Shown: positions 46,123 to 56,945, counted from the stretch's first letter. The stretch: 64,000 nt of DNA from Streptomyces sp. NBC_00659 (GCF_036226925.1 NZ_CP109031.1:5332001-5396000), one strand, 5' to 3'. Translations and numbers: made by a program. Notes: generated by a model not told the origin, from the letters alone.

Positions 46123-46749
46123 ATGCCCACGCCCTACGGATCCCACGGCGGCATGGCGTTCGGCACGGAGGAACTGCGTGTCCTCCGTCGTGCCCTCGCC
46201 CTCGCCCTGCACCCCAGCCCCGTCTCGGCCGAGGACGTCCAGGACTGCCTCCGCCTCGCCGAGTCCCTCGACGAGGTGGCCCACGAGGGGGCCAGGCTCC
46301 GGGCCTTCCTGCTGGCCGACCTCGCCCGCTACCGGGCCGCCCTGCCGGGCACCATCACCGGCTACCTCCCCCTCCTGGAGGAGGCCCTCGCCTCCGGATA
46401 CCGGCCGGACCCCGACGACCTCGCCGCGCTCCGCGCACTGCGCGGCAACCCCGCCGCCGCGGCTCTCCTGGAGCGCTGCCGGGTCCTCGCCGAGCAGGAC
46501 GTGCGGACCCGGCTCTCGGGCCGCGCGCTCGCCTCGGTCCCCCCGTCCCGCACCCGTCTGCTGGCCCTGCCCGGCGGCCGCGCCGCCGAGGAGCCCGACA
46601 GGAGGCCCGAGCCGGAACCGGGGCCCCGGCCGCCTGCCGGGTCGCCACGCCCGGACCGGCCCATCCCCACCCCGGGCGAGGTCTTCCCGCCGCGGCGCAA
46701 GCCCGGCCCGCCCCCGGCCGACCCGCCGCAGCAGCTCGCGGCGGGCTAG
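46123..46749 (+). CDS. Hypothetical protein with proline-rich tail
   Basis: A 208-aa protein. Residues 1-130 form an Ala/Leu-rich helical domain (LRRALALALHPSPVSAEDVQDCLRLAESLDEV), and residues 145-208 a Pro/Arg-rich tail, probably disordered. No catalytic motif or signal peptide is seen. It is conserved only among Streptomyces as far as I recognise. ATG at 46123; a small membrane-protein gene follows after 13 nt, probably in the same transcript. Confidence 0.75.
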   Translation: MPTPYGSHGGMAFGTEELRVLRRALALALHPSPVSAEDVQDCLRLAESLDEVAHEGARLRAFLLADLARYRAALPGTITGYLPLLEEALASGYRPDPDDLAALRALRGNPAAAALLERCRVLAEQDVRTRLSGRALASVPPSRTRLLALPGGRAAEEPDRRPEPEPGPRPPAGSPRPDRPIPTPGEVFPPRRKPGPPPADPPQQLAAG

Positions 46750-46762
46750 CTACTCTGGGGGC

Positions 46763-46948
46763 ATGGACTATGTCTCCGCGCTCGTGCCCCCGGTAGTGAT
46801 GGCCGTGTTCTTCATCGGGCTCATCGTGACGATCGTGAAGAGTCAGGGCGGGGCCAACAAGGCCAAGGAGGACGGGGTCGTCGACGCCGCCCTCGCGCGC
46901 GTGGAGGCCGCCCAGCAGGCCTCGGCCCGCAAGGACGCCGGGGCCTGA
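46763..46948 (+). CDS. Small single-span membrane protein (61 aa)
   Basis: A 61-aa protein with one transmembrane segment (about residues 4-24, ALVPPVVMAVFFIGLIVTIV) and a charged Ala/Lys/Glu C-terminal helix. No family is recognised. It follows the 208-aa gene and is followed by a terminator. Confidence 0.7.
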   Translation: MDYVSALVPPVVMAVFFIGLIVTIVKSQGGANKAKEDGVVDAALARVEAAQQASARKDAGA

Positions 46949-47025
46949 GCCCCGCGCGGTTCCGAGCGGTTCCGGGCGAGCCCTCTTCGGCGTACGCCCG
47001 CCCCGTGTCCGGCCGCGCTGTCACC

Positions 47026-47075
47026 GGCGTACGACTCGGACGTTTCCTACGTCCTTCGAGTCGTACGCCCTTTTT
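47026..47075 (+). terminator. Intrinsic terminator with T5 run
   Basis: GGCGTACGACTCG (47026-47038) pairs with 47057-47069, enclosing a GACG/CGTC inner stem, followed by TTTTT at 47071-47075. It closes the two-gene unit. Confidence 0.9.
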
Positions 47076-47105
47076 GTTGGCCATCTCCCACTATTGTTCT
47101 GAACT

Positions 47106-47558
47106 GTGCCTCGCCCATTGGGAGAACTCGAAGACGCGGTCATGACGCGGGTGTGGAAGTGGAACCGCCCGGTGACCGTTCGGGAAGTCCTGGAAGACCT
47201 TCAACAGGAACGGTCCATCGCCTACACCACGGTGATGACCGTTTTGGACAATCTCCATCAGAAGGGCTGGGTCCGCCGGGAGGCGGAAGGCCGGGCCTAT
47301 CGATATGAGGCGGTCTCCACACGGGCCGCGTACTCGGCGGCGCTGATGAACGACGCCTGGTCGCAGAGCGACAACCCCGCGGCCGCTCTCGTCGCCTTCT
47401 TCGGGATGATGAGCGAGGAACAGCGGGTGGCCCTCAGGGATGCCGTGCACATGGTGCAAGGGCCGGAACCGCAAGCTCCCGAAGCGACCGAAAGGCCACC
47501 GGCGCCCGGGCCCTCCGGGGAGAACCCCGCCGCTGACGGGGACGCCTCCGGGCGATAG
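47106..47558 (+). CDS. BlaI/MecI-family transcriptional repressor
   Basis: A 150-aa regulator with the BlaI winged helix (LGELEDAVMTRVWKWNRPVTVREVLEDL and SIAYTTVMTVLDNLHQKGWV) and a helical dimerisation region; a 35-residue Pro-rich tail follows. BlaI proteins are normally inactivated by a BlaR1-type membrane protease, but none is encoded nearby. The GTG at 47106 is about 30 nt from a terminator, so the transcript may be nearly leaderless. Nine nt separate it from the GNAT gene. Confidence 0.93.
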   Translation: MPRPLGELEDAVMTRVWKWNRPVTVREVLEDLQQERSIAYTTVMTVLDNLHQKGWVRREAEGRAYRYEAVSTRAAYSAALMNDAWSQSDNPAAALVAFFGMMSEEQRVALRDAVHMVQGPEPQAPEATERPPAPGPSGENPAADGDASGR

Positions 47559-47567
47559 CGTCCGCTC

Positions 47568-48137
47568 ATGTCAGCAGAGCATCCCGCGGAGGTTCCGGCA
47601 GGGCTTCCGGCGGAGCATCCCGAAGTCACCGCAAAAGCCGTCACCGTCCGGCGGGCCAGGACCAGCGATGTCGCGGCCGTACGAGGACTCCTCGACGCGA
47701 ACGTGCGCCGCCGTATCCTGCTCGACAAAGCCACCGTCACCCTTTACGAGGACATCCAGGAGTTCTGGGTCGCGGAACGCGACGACAACGCCGAGGTGGT
47801 CGGCTGTGGCGCCCTGCACGTGATGTGGGAAGACCTCGCGGAAGTCCGCACTCTCGCGGTGAACCCCACGGTCAAGGGCCTGGGCGTCGGTCATCAGTTG
47901 CTGGAGAAGTTGCTCCAGACCGCCCGCTGGCTCGGTGTTCGACGGGTTTTCTGTCTGACCTTCGAAGTCGGCTTCTTCGCGAAGCACGGCTTCGTGGAGA
48001 TCGGTGAGACGCCCGTCGACACCGATGTGTACGCCGAGCTCCTGCGTTCCTATGACGAGGGCGTCGCGGAGTTCCTCGGTCTCGAACGAGTGAAACCGAA
48101 CACCTTGGGCAACAGCCGGATGCTTCTGCATCTGTGA
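47568..48137 (+). CDS. GNAT amino-acid N-acetyltransferase (ArgA/NAGS-like)
   Basis: A 189-aa acetyltransferase with a short N-terminal extension. The CoA loop is VNPTVKGLGVGHQLLEKLL (about 105-123), preceded by EVRTLAV. VFCLTFEVGFFAKHGFVEIGE closely follows stand-alone N-acetylglutamate synthases, so it probably makes N-acetylglutamate for arginine synthesis. Other arginine genes are not here. ATG at 47568. Confidence 0.88.
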   Translation: MSAEHPAEVPAGLPAEHPEVTAKAVTVRRARTSDVAAVRGLLDANVRRRILLDKATVTLYEDIQEFWVAERDDNAEVVGCGALHVMWEDLAEVRTLAVNPTVKGLGVGHQLLEKLLQTARWLGVRRVFCLTFEVGFFAKHGFVEIGETPVDTDVYAELLRSYDEGVAEFLGLERVKPNTLGNSRMLLHL

Positions 48138-48365
48138 TCGCGACCGGCTATTCCGGCGGAGAGCGCTGCCCGCGTTCCCTATGTCCGAAACGCGCACGTT
48201 TCCGGGCGGGCGGAGTCCAGTGAGTCTCTGCCAGGGGTTTGTGTTTTTCCGGCAAAAGCGGTTTGCTTTCCGACGTACTGCAGTACTGCATATAACAAGG
48301 GACGGCGAAACGGCGGATGCCGCGGGGCCCTCCTTGCCCTGAAGTTATCGATGAAAGGAAATCCG

Positions 48366-48701
48366 GTGGCACAGAAGGTTCAGGTCCTTCTTGTCGACGA
48401 CCTCGACGGTGGCGAGGCGGACGAGACCGTGACGTTCGCGTTGGACGGCAAGACGTACGAAATCGATCTCACGACCGCCAATGCGGACAAGCTCCGTGGC
48501 CTTCTCGACGCGTACGTGAAGGGTGGCCGTCGTACCGGAGGCCGTGCTTCGGGCGGACGAGGAAAGGCCCGCGTCGCTTCCGGTGGCAGCCAGGACACCG
48601 CGCAGGTCCGTGCCTGGGCGAAGGAGAACGGCCTGGAGGTCAACGACCGCGGCCGTGTTCCCGCGTCCATTCGCGAGGCCTACGAGAAGGCCAACGGCTG
48701 A
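48366..48701 (+). CDS. lsr2: Lsr2-family nucleoid-associated protein
   Basis: A 111-aa H-NS-like silencer of AT-rich, horizontally acquired DNA. The N-terminal beta-hairpin dimerisation domain (QKVQVLLVDDLDGGEADETVTFALDGKTYEIDL) leads through a Gly/Arg-rich linker to the C-terminal DNA-binding domain with its AT-hook-like RGR in NDRGRVPASI. GTG at 48366 follows GAAAGGA. The upstream 228 bp is the least GC-rich part of the area and carries repeated TACTGCA elements (about 48274-48292), which could be an autoregulatory Lsr2 site. Its 3' end overlaps the convergent next gene by 22 nt. Confidence 0.96.
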   Translation: MAQKVQVLLVDDLDGGEADETVTFALDGKTYEIDLTTANADKLRGLLDAYVKGGRRTGGRASGGRGKARVASGGSQDTAQVRAWAKENGLEVNDRGRVPASIREAYEKANG

Positions 48702-49411
48702 GCGGGCGCCCGCCGCAGCCTCACGCGGTGGCACTGTGTCGCCATCGTCTGCACCAGTCGTACGAGATCGGGGGCGCCCCCAACGCCCCCGCCGACGGTC
48801 CCGCCGCCCAGCGCCGACAGCGTCGGCAACGCCGACTCCACCGCGAGGCCGGGCATCGGGGGCCGCAGCCAGCGGGCGGCCCCTCGTGGGCCTCTCCGCG
48901 TTTCCGGACCGGCCGGCCGCCGGTCGCCGGGACGGGCTCGCGGACCGTCTTCGGGCCGGCCTTCGGGCCGGGCCCCGAACCCGGCCGACGGGGCGAGGGG
49001 ACCCGGCGACGCCGGAGCCCCGGGATCCGGCGCCACCGCGACGCCGGGATCCGGCGGCGGGGGAGCCTCGATGCTTCCGCCCGCGCCGATCGCCGTGAGA
49101 TCCAGCGCGAGAGTTCCCCACTCCAGCCAGTCGAGCAGCCCCGGCAGCTCCTCCGCGCTCCCCGCGGCCACCAGCAGCCGCATCCGCTCCCCGTGCAGGG
49201 CCACCGGGGAAGCCGGTCCCAGATGCCGCAGGGCGGGGAATCCCGCCTCCGCCGGCACCTCCAGGACGTCGAAGCGCAGCCCCGTGACCAGCCGTACCGG
49301 CAATCCGGGCACTGTCGCCCAGTCCAGTTCGTTCTCGTACCACTGACGTACCGGATCGACCGGATCACCCGGATCGGACGGCCGACGGGGGACAAGGACG
49401 GTGGGAACCAT
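48680..49411 (-). CDS. SCO3374-family hypothetical protein
   Basis: A 243-aa protein matching what I recall as the SCO3374 family, adjacent to lsr2 in Streptomyces. VRQWYENELDWATVPGLPVRLVTGLRFDVLEVPAEAG and the LLDWLEWG block resemble the N-terminal part of bifunctional DNA primase/polymerase proteins, but the catalytic acidic residues are not evident. A Pro/Gly/Arg-rich stretch (135-195) separates this from a conserved C-terminal LVRLVQTMATQCHRVRL. ATG at 49411. It is convergent with lsr2. Confidence 0.75.
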   Translation of the reverse strand: MVPTVLVPRRPSDPGDPVDPVRQWYENELDWATVPGLPVRLVTGLRFDVLEVPAEAGFPALRHLGPASPVALHGERMRLLVAAGSAEELPGLLDWLEWGTLALDLTAIGAGGSIEAPPPPDPGVAVAPDPGAPASPGPLAPSAGFGARPEGRPEDGPRARPGDRRPAGPETRRGPRGAARWLRPPMPGLAVESALPTLSALGGGTVGGGVGGAPDLVRLVQTMATQCHRVRLRRAPAQPLAFS

Positions 49412-49841
49412 GCAAGGAGCAACCGCCAAAAGACCCCCGGAGTTACGCTGGGTGTTTCCGTGAGCGCGCAGAGTGCCGGGAAAAGGGGCGTGCGGGAGCG
49501 TTCCGCCGGGCATGGATGTTCGCCCGTAGCGGAGGGAACCGGTGCGCGCGGCATGGACTGTCAGTGAGCACGGGTAAGACATGCCTAGTGGGAGAGGCGA
49601 CACGCAGGGCTCGGGCATCTCACGTTCGCCATCGGCGTACAGCGGGAGAGGGTATCTGCCTGGCCTGCGGGAACATCGTCTCGCACCATCAGGTTGGAGC
49701 AGATGTCGGCGTTCGGGGTCAGGAGGCCAAGGACGGTGTCGGCAGTTGGAATGAGCGGTCCCCGCTTGCGGGACTAAGCTGCGGAAGGACAGGGAGGGGA
49801 GCGTCCCCTTACTGCCTGACCGCTCTGAGGAGCGATTAACG
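49412..49841. other. 430-bp clpC upstream region
   Basis: No credible gene is visible. It contains a ClgR-type box at 49624-49637, about 200 bp before clpC, and the clpC ribosome site (GAGG ahead of the ATG at 49842). The region between the box and the gene probably holds the promoter and a long leader. Confidence 0.6.
49624..49637. promoter_or_regulatory. ClgR-type operator upstream of clpC
   Basis: GTTCGC-N5-GCG matches exactly: GTTCGC at 49624-49629 and GCG at 49635-49637, with the internal C/G symmetry and AT-rich shoulders expected. ClgR activates clp and lon genes in Streptomyces through this motif. Its position fits activation of clpC. Confidence 0.65.
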
Positions 49842-52370
<2,529 letters not shown>

Positions 52371-52386
52371 CCTCCGGGTCCGCCTG

Positions 52387-52432
52387 AAAAGGGGCTGCCC
52401 CGGGACTTCGGTCCCGGGGCAGCCCCTTTTTT
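52387..52432 (+). terminator. Strong intrinsic terminator after clpC
   Basis: 20-bp perfect arms 52387-52406 (AAAAGGGGCTGCCCCGGGAC) and 52411-52430 with a TTCG tetraloop and a T6 run, 16 nt after the clpC stop. It also terminates the convergent NACHT gene. Confidence 0.97.
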
Positions 52433-52466
52433 CAGGTCCCGGAGCAGCCCTTTCGGCCGACGGGAG

Positions 52467-55400
52467 TCACAGAACGTTGTGGGTCGTGGTCGTCGTGTGT
52501 TCGCCCGGCAATTGACCCGAGAGTTGTTCCGGCACGGTTCCGGTGCCCGAAGTGAGGGCGAAATTGACCGTGCGCAGATTCGGCAGCAGGGCCCGGAGTC
52601 CGGAAAGGTCCTCGTTTCCCGCCAGTTTTCTCAGTTCCAGGTGTTCGACGGACGGCAGCGGCGGCGCCGACACCAGGGATCCGAGGGCGGCCCGGTGGAT
52701 CCGCAGTTCCCTGAGCGCCGGCAGCGCGGCGACCTCGGACCAGTCGTCGGGGGTGAGCTCGCCGGGCTCCCGGCTCAGCCACAGGGTGTGCAGGGACCGC
52801 CAGTGGCGCAGCCCCCGCATCCCGGTGTCGCGGAGCACGTCCAGCCCGAAGCAGACGACTTCCAGCGGCGCGTCCACGGGGAGGTTCTCGCTCAGCGACC
52901 GGCCCGTGAGCCGGTGTCCGACGTTCAGTTCCCGCAGCGAGGCCAGCCGCGCCAGACCGTCGGGGACCGGGGGCCGTCCCGAGTCGGACATGAGGTACAG
53001 CCCCCGCAGCGGCAGCTCCGCGAGCGGCGCGAGATCACCGATCCCCGTGCACCCATCGAGGTTGAGCTGCTCCAGCCGCCGCTGTGCCGTCAGGAAGCCC
53101 AGATCCCCAAGACGGTTGTTGTGCCGCAGCATCAGCCGGGTCACCTGGTCCGGGACCAGGCAGGCGCGCAGTTCCGCCGGGTCGATGTCTCCGACGATCT
53201 GCATCCGGGGCCGGCCGCCCAGGTCGCGCAGCACGTGGAGCTCGGCGGTCGAGTGCGCGGAGAAGTACAGGCCGGCCGGGTCCAGCCGGGCGATGATCTC
53301 GGACGCGTACCGCTCGGTGTCGAACCTGTGCCATCCCCAGGCGAGTTGGGCCCGCACGGACCGGGCCGGGTGCGAGCGGAAGCGCGCCAGTACGGGGATC
53401 GCCGCGTCGGTGCCGATCAGGGAGGCGGTGACCACGACGCCGTGGGCCTCGTCCTCGGTGAGACCCTCCGGTCCGGGCAGCAGTTCCAGGACGAGGGGGC
53501 CCGCCTCGGCCAGGGCGCGGGCCTCCGCCGACGTTCTCGGCGGGATGAGCGCGGCCGCGCCGCTCTCCACGGCGGCCCGCACCTCGGGCGCGAGCTGCGT
53601 GGCGTGTTCCAGCGAGGCGAGGGCGAGCAGCCGTACACGCGTCGCGGACGCCTCGTCGAGCCGTGCCGCCGCGCCGGTCATGGAGTCCAGCAGCTCGGCC
53701 CGTTCCCGTGGCCGGGCGTGGGCGACGGCCATCCGGATCACATCCGCCCACTGGGACTCCCCGGCGTTGCGCACCAGCAGCCCGAAGTCCCCGTCCTCCA
53801 CGGCGGCCTTGGCGCCCAGGTAGTCCTGGAAGGTGCGGTGGACGAACTCGACGGTTCCCGGGGCGGGTTCACGGAGAAGGCCGCTGCGGACGAGGAGGTG
53901 GCGCAGGATCTGCGCCGCGTCGCCCTGCCGGGCGGCGGCCGGGAGGGAGGGCAGGACGTCGGCGACGATGCGTTCGGCCCGGTCGCGGTCCATCTCCGCC
54001 CGGTTGTTGCGGATCAGCCAGTAGGCGAGCCGTTGCAGGAGCTGGATCTGCGGAAGTTCCGTGAGGTGGATGCCGTCGTGACCGCTGCCGGTGACGAACA
54101 TGTCGCGTTCCTCGTCGCGGCGCGACAGCAGCATGGAGAGCGCGGCGTCGTACAACTCCTGTCTGCCGTGCGGCAGATAGCCCCGCCGGTCCCGGTGCAG
54201 CGCGCAGATCAGACCGCACATCAGAGGGTTGGTGGCGAGGCGGCCGAGGTCCGGCTTGGTCCGGACGGCGTCGAGGAGGGAACGCTCGTAGCCGTCGAGG
54301 CGGTCCGTGTCGGAGGCGTCGAGGCGTGCCGCGGCGTGCCAGCGGCGGATGAAGGCGGCCACGTCGTCGCCGGTCATCGGTGAGAGGACGAGTTCGGTGA
54401 ACCCGTCGGGGGCGAGCCAGTCCTCCCGTACGGCCGAGGGGCGGGACGTGACCAGCCACTGGTTGCCGGGGTAGGCGTCGAGGAGTTCGCGCAGCCAGCG
54501 GCGGGTGTGTTCGCGGTCACGCTCGGGGATCTCGTCGAGCCCGTCGACGAGCAGCAGTCCGCGGCCGTGGCCGAGCACCCTGTCGGTCCAGCCGTCCGGC
54601 TGGGTCGCGTGGAAGGGAAGCCGCACGGCGGACAGGAACGCGTCGGGGGCCGGAAGGCCATCGGGGCGGCGGACGAGGGTGCGCAGCGGGAGGACGAAGG
54701 GGATGCGGTCTCCCCGCTCGCCGCGCGCCGCGGTCACCGCCAGCCACTGCACCAGCGTGGTCTTGCCGGAACCGGCCACACCGCGCAGCAGGACGAGGTC
54801 CTGTTCCGACAGGGCCTGTTCGGCGGGCAGGGAAGCGGCCGCGGGGGCGATGCGCACACCGTCCGACGCGGCGGTCTCCTCGTCCTCCACGGGGCGTAAG
54901 GCCTGGAGGCTGAGGTAGGCGGCGTCCAGCGGCCAGCGTTCCGGGGAGTTGACGAGGTCGATGCCGTAGATGGTGAGGTGGCTGTGCCTGGTGACGAGAT
55001 GGGCGAGATAGCGCTGCTCGAAAGCGTGGTCCGTGCCGCCCGTCATGGGGGTGCGGGCGATCAGTTCGTCCACCTTGGCGATCAGTTCGCGCTGTCTGCG
55101 GCTCTGCTCCACGAGGGTGCGGGGGACAAAAGCCGAGCGCTGGGTGAAGAAGTGCAGGATGTGGAGGCAGGCGGTGTCGAGCAGCCCCTCGTAGAACACG
55201 GTCGCGTCGAGGGACAGGTCCCGGTCGGGGTTCTCGGCGGCCGCGCGTAGCCGCAGGGCGAGCGCCCGGTGGCCGAGCTCGACCGCCTGGACGTCCGTCA
55301 TGGTGAGGTCGCCCAGGGCGTGCAGCGTGGTGCCGAGGGCGTGGACGACGGCCTGTTCCTCGTCGGCGGGGAAGGGACGCTCCCCACCACGCAGCGCCCG

Positions 55401-55598
55401 CCCGACCAGAGCGGCCGAAAGACGGTCCAGTTCCTTCTCTCCGACGGCCCGTTTCTCGCCCTTGAAGGAGACGAGCGCCGAGATCCGTACGGGCTTGTCC
55501 ACGAGGCCCGCTCCCGGCCCCTCGGCCACGAAGAGCTTCCTGACCAGCGGCGCGGCCACGCTGGAGGCCAGGCGCGTGCCGACGGTTACTGGGTCCAT
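52467..55598 (-). CDS. NACHT-LRR protein, candidate NLR-like antiphage immune protein
   Basis: A 1043-aa STAND NTPase. Residues 1-265 form an alpha-helical N-terminal domain (probable NACHT N-terminal helical type), not recognisable as a nuclease or protease. The NACHT core has Walker A GVAGSGKTT (273-281), the diagnostic Walker B VDGLDE (351-356) and VTSRP (383-387), then winged-helix/superhelical segments (MSLLS..., VEFVHRTFQDYLGAKAAV about residue 590). From about 820 to 1020 it has leucine-rich repeats (LEQLNLDGCTGIGDLAPLAELPLRGLYL, LRELRIHRAALGSL). Bacterial NACHT proteins of this kind give single-gene antiphage defence. It lies alone between housekeeping genes. ATG at 55598 follows GGGGA. 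Confidence 0.88.
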   Translation of the reverse strand: MDPVTVGTRLASSVAAPLVRKLFVAEGPGAGLVDKPVRISALVSFKGEKRAVGEKELDRLSAALVGRALRGGERPFPADEEQAVVHALGTTLHALGDLTMTDVQAVELGHRALALRLRAAAENPDRDLSLDATVFYEGLLDTACLHILHFFTQRSAFVPRTLVEQSRRQRELIAKVDELIARTPMTGGTDHAFEQRYLAHLVTRHSHLTIYGIDLVNSPERWPLDAAYLSLQALRPVEDEETAASDGVRIAPAAASLPAEQALSEQDLVLLRGVAGSGKTTLVQWLAVTAARGERGDRIPFVLPLRTLVRRPDGLPAPDAFLSAVRLPFHATQPDGWTDRVLGHGRGLLLVDGLDEIPERDREHTRRWLRELLDAYPGNQWLVTSRPSAVREDWLAPDGFTELVLSPMTGDDVAAFIRRWHAAARLDASDTDRLDGYERSLLDAVRTKPDLGRLATNPLMCGLICALHRDRRGYLPHGRQELYDAALSMLLSRRDEERDMFVTGSGHDGIHLTELPQIQLLQRLAYWLIRNNRAEMDRDRAERIVADVLPSLPAAARQGDAAQILRHLLVRSGLLREPAPGTVEFVHRTFQDYLGAKAAVEDGDFGLLVRNAGESQWADVIRMAVAHARPRERAELLDSMTGAAARLDEASATRVRLLALASLEHATQLAPEVRAAVESGAAALIPPRTSAEARALAEAGPLVLELLPGPEGLTEDEAHGVVVTASLIGTDAAIPVLARFRSHPARSVRAQLAWGWHRFDTERYASEIIARLDPAGLYFSAHSTAELHVLRDLGGRPRMQIVGDIDPAELRACLVPDQVTRLMLRHNNRLGDLGFLTAQRRLEQLNLDGCTGIGDLAPLAELPLRGLYLMSDSGRPPVPDGLARLASLRELNVGHRLTGRSLSENLPVDAPLEVVCFGLDVLRDTGMRGLRHWRSLHTLWLSREPGELTPDDWSEVAALPALRELRIHRAALGSLVSAPPLPSVEHLELRKLAGNEDLSGLRALLPNLRTVNFALTSGTGTVPEQLSGQLPGEHTTTTTHNVL

Positions 55599-55740
55599 GA
55601 CGATCCCCCGGGAGAGCGTTGAGCCAGGAGGACAACCGTATGTTCTGACAGCCGTTCGGCACAGAGGCGCCGGAGGCACGTGCGAAGGGTCGGTGAACGC
55701 CCCAAGACCCTTGAAAACAGGGGCCGGCAGCGTAGCCCGC

Positions 55741-55779
55741 GTCACATTCCGGGGGTCCCGGATCCGACCCCCCGGTGAC
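55741..55779. promoter_or_regulatory. Imperfect hairpin in the NACHT/M23 divergent region
   Basis: GGGGGTC (55751-55757) pairs with GACCCCC (55766-55772), extended by CC/GG after one bulged C and by an outer GTCA/TGAC pair. It lies in the 5' leader side of the NACHT gene and could be an operator or leader structure. Confidence 0.4.
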
Positions 55780-55845
55780 ATGAGGCACAGGCGTTTTGGC
55801 CGGTACTAGGGCGAGTAGTAGCTAAGCGAAAACGGACAAAAAGGA

Positions 55846-55964
55846 CCTTTGGCCCGGAGTGGAGAGGACTGTCGGCAGGTCGTCCGGACGGGTGGGCCGA
55901 GAGCAGGTTTAGCAGGGATATGCAGGCCTGAAGTGGGGTTAAACCCTGCTTTCCGGGCCAAAGG
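55846..55964 (+). ncRNA. Candidate structured RNA (three-way junction) upstream of the M23 peptidase
   Basis: CCTTTGGCCCGGA (55846-55858) is perfectly complementary to 55952-55964, giving a 13-bp closing helix. Inside it, 55872-55876/55896-55900 close a small hairpin around the palindrome CGTCCGGACG, and 55902-55911 pairs with 55940-55950 with one bulge. Two inner hairpins plus the closing helix form a three-way junction, about 190 nt before the M23 start. It does not show the conserved blocks of the c-di-AMP (ydaO) riboswitch that controls many actinobacterial cell-wall hydrolases. Strand is assigned by the nearest downstream gene only. Confidence 0.4.
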
Positions 55965-56155
55965 GACAAGATCCCTCGCTGGATGTCCGAGGTGTCAATA
56001 TTCGGGAAGTTTGGGGATGAAGTACTACTTCGCACCGTAGATGGGGGGTTTGAGTGCGGCTGGGGGCGCGGGTTACCAATGAATGGCCAACACGGCAGCA
56101 GGCAGTTCGCCGGAGTGGTTGCTCAGTCCCTTGTCCCCGTCTCCACGAGGTATTC

Positions 56156-56842
56156 ATGTCGAAGCGCGTCACGTCCCGCAAGTCCCTTACGTCCATGGTC
56201 CGCACTCGGGCGGCCGTTCTGACCGTCGGTCTGGGAGCCTCGGTCGTGCTGGGCGCAGGGGTCGCGACCGCCGCCGAAACGGGCGTCAGCACCAGCGCCA
56301 CCGTCACCGCGGCCAACGCCGTTCACACCCAGGCCGCCGCTCAGTCCAAGGCCGCCGTCGCGAAGAAGGCGGCCGCCACCAAGGCGGCTGTCGCCAAGAA
56401 GGCCGCGGCGAAGAAGAAGGCCGCCTCCTGGGTCGACCCGGTCGCGAAGTACTCCCTGTCCGCCAGCTTCAACCAGGCCGGCGGCATGTGGGCCCACAAG
56501 CACTCCGGCCAGGACTTCGCCGTGCCGACGGGCACCAACGTCATGGCCGCCCACGGCGGCACCGTCGTCAAGGCGGGCGGCAACGGCGCCGGTGACGGTC
56601 CGGCGTACGGCAACGCCGTCGTCATCAAGCACGCCAACGGCACGTACTCGCAGTACGCCCACCTGTCGCGCATCGATGTGCACGTCGGGCAGGTCGTCTC
56701 CACCGGTCAGCACATAGCCCTTTCCGGCAACACCGGTAACTCCAGCGGCCCGCACCTGCACTTCGAGATCCGTACGACCCCCAACTACGGTTCGGCCGTC
56801 AACCCCGTGGCGTTCCTGCACACCATGGGCGTCAAGGTCTGA
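56156..56842 (+). CDS. Secreted M23 (LytM-type) metallopeptidase
   Basis: A 228-aa exported protein. The signal sequence spans about 1-41 (basic start, AVLTVGLGASVVLGAGVATAAE). An Ala/Lys-rich helical linker of AAVAKKAAA repeats (about 58-88) may bind the anionic cell wall. The M23 domain (95-228) has the zinc ligands in HSGQDFAVPTG and HLHFEIR. Such enzymes cleave peptidoglycan cross-links. ATG at 56156 is preceded by CGAGG. A strong terminator follows. Confidence 0.94.
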   Translation: MSKRVTSRKSLTSMVRTRAAVLTVGLGASVVLGAGVATAAETGVSTSATVTAANAVHTQAAAQSKAAVAKKAAATKAAVAKKAAAKKKAASWVDPVAKYSLSASFNQAGGMWAHKHSGQDFAVPTGTNVMAAHGGTVVKAGGNGAGDGPAYGNAVVIKHANGTYSQYAHLSRIDVHVGQVVSTGQHIALSGNTGNSSGPHLHFEIRTTPNYGSAVNPVAFLHTMGVKV

Positions 56843-56903
56843 CCCGCCCGCGCCGGTGATCCGGCGCGCGGCCCCGGCGCGCAGCGCCGGAGAGCGGAAC
56901 CAG

Positions 56904-56945
56904 AAGCGGAGCCCCGCTGCCGGAGACGGCAGCGGGGCTCCGCTT
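56904..56945. terminator. Bidirectional terminator between M23 and TetR genes
   Basis: 19-bp perfect arms 56904-56922 and 56927-56945 (AAGCGGAGCCCCGCTGCCG) with a GAGA tetraloop, 62 nt after the M23 stop and 111 nt after the TetR stop on the other strand. Confidence 0.95.

Larger units (their letters stand above)
55599..56155. other. 557-bp intergenic region between NACHT and M23 genes
   Basis: This divergent region is the longest gene-free stretch in the window and less GC-rich than its surroundings around 55810-56035. It contains the hairpin at 55741-55779, a 119-nt structured element at 55846-55964 and presumably two promoters. No protein gene is supported. Confidence 0.6.

Noticed and set aside
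47106..47558. Beta-lactam-inducible BlaI-BlaR1 system
   Set aside because: Only the BlaI-type repressor is present; no BlaR1 membrane sensor or beta-lactamase is encoded nearby.
55846..56155. c-di-AMP (ydaO) riboswitch before the M23 peptidase
   Set aside because: The conserved GGGGAACC, GGGGUGAAU and CAGCUAACCUCG-type blocks are not found in this leader.
52467..56155. Prophage or integrative element carrying the NACHT gene
   Set aside because: No integrase, phage structural gene, tRNA target or direct-repeat boundary was found around it.
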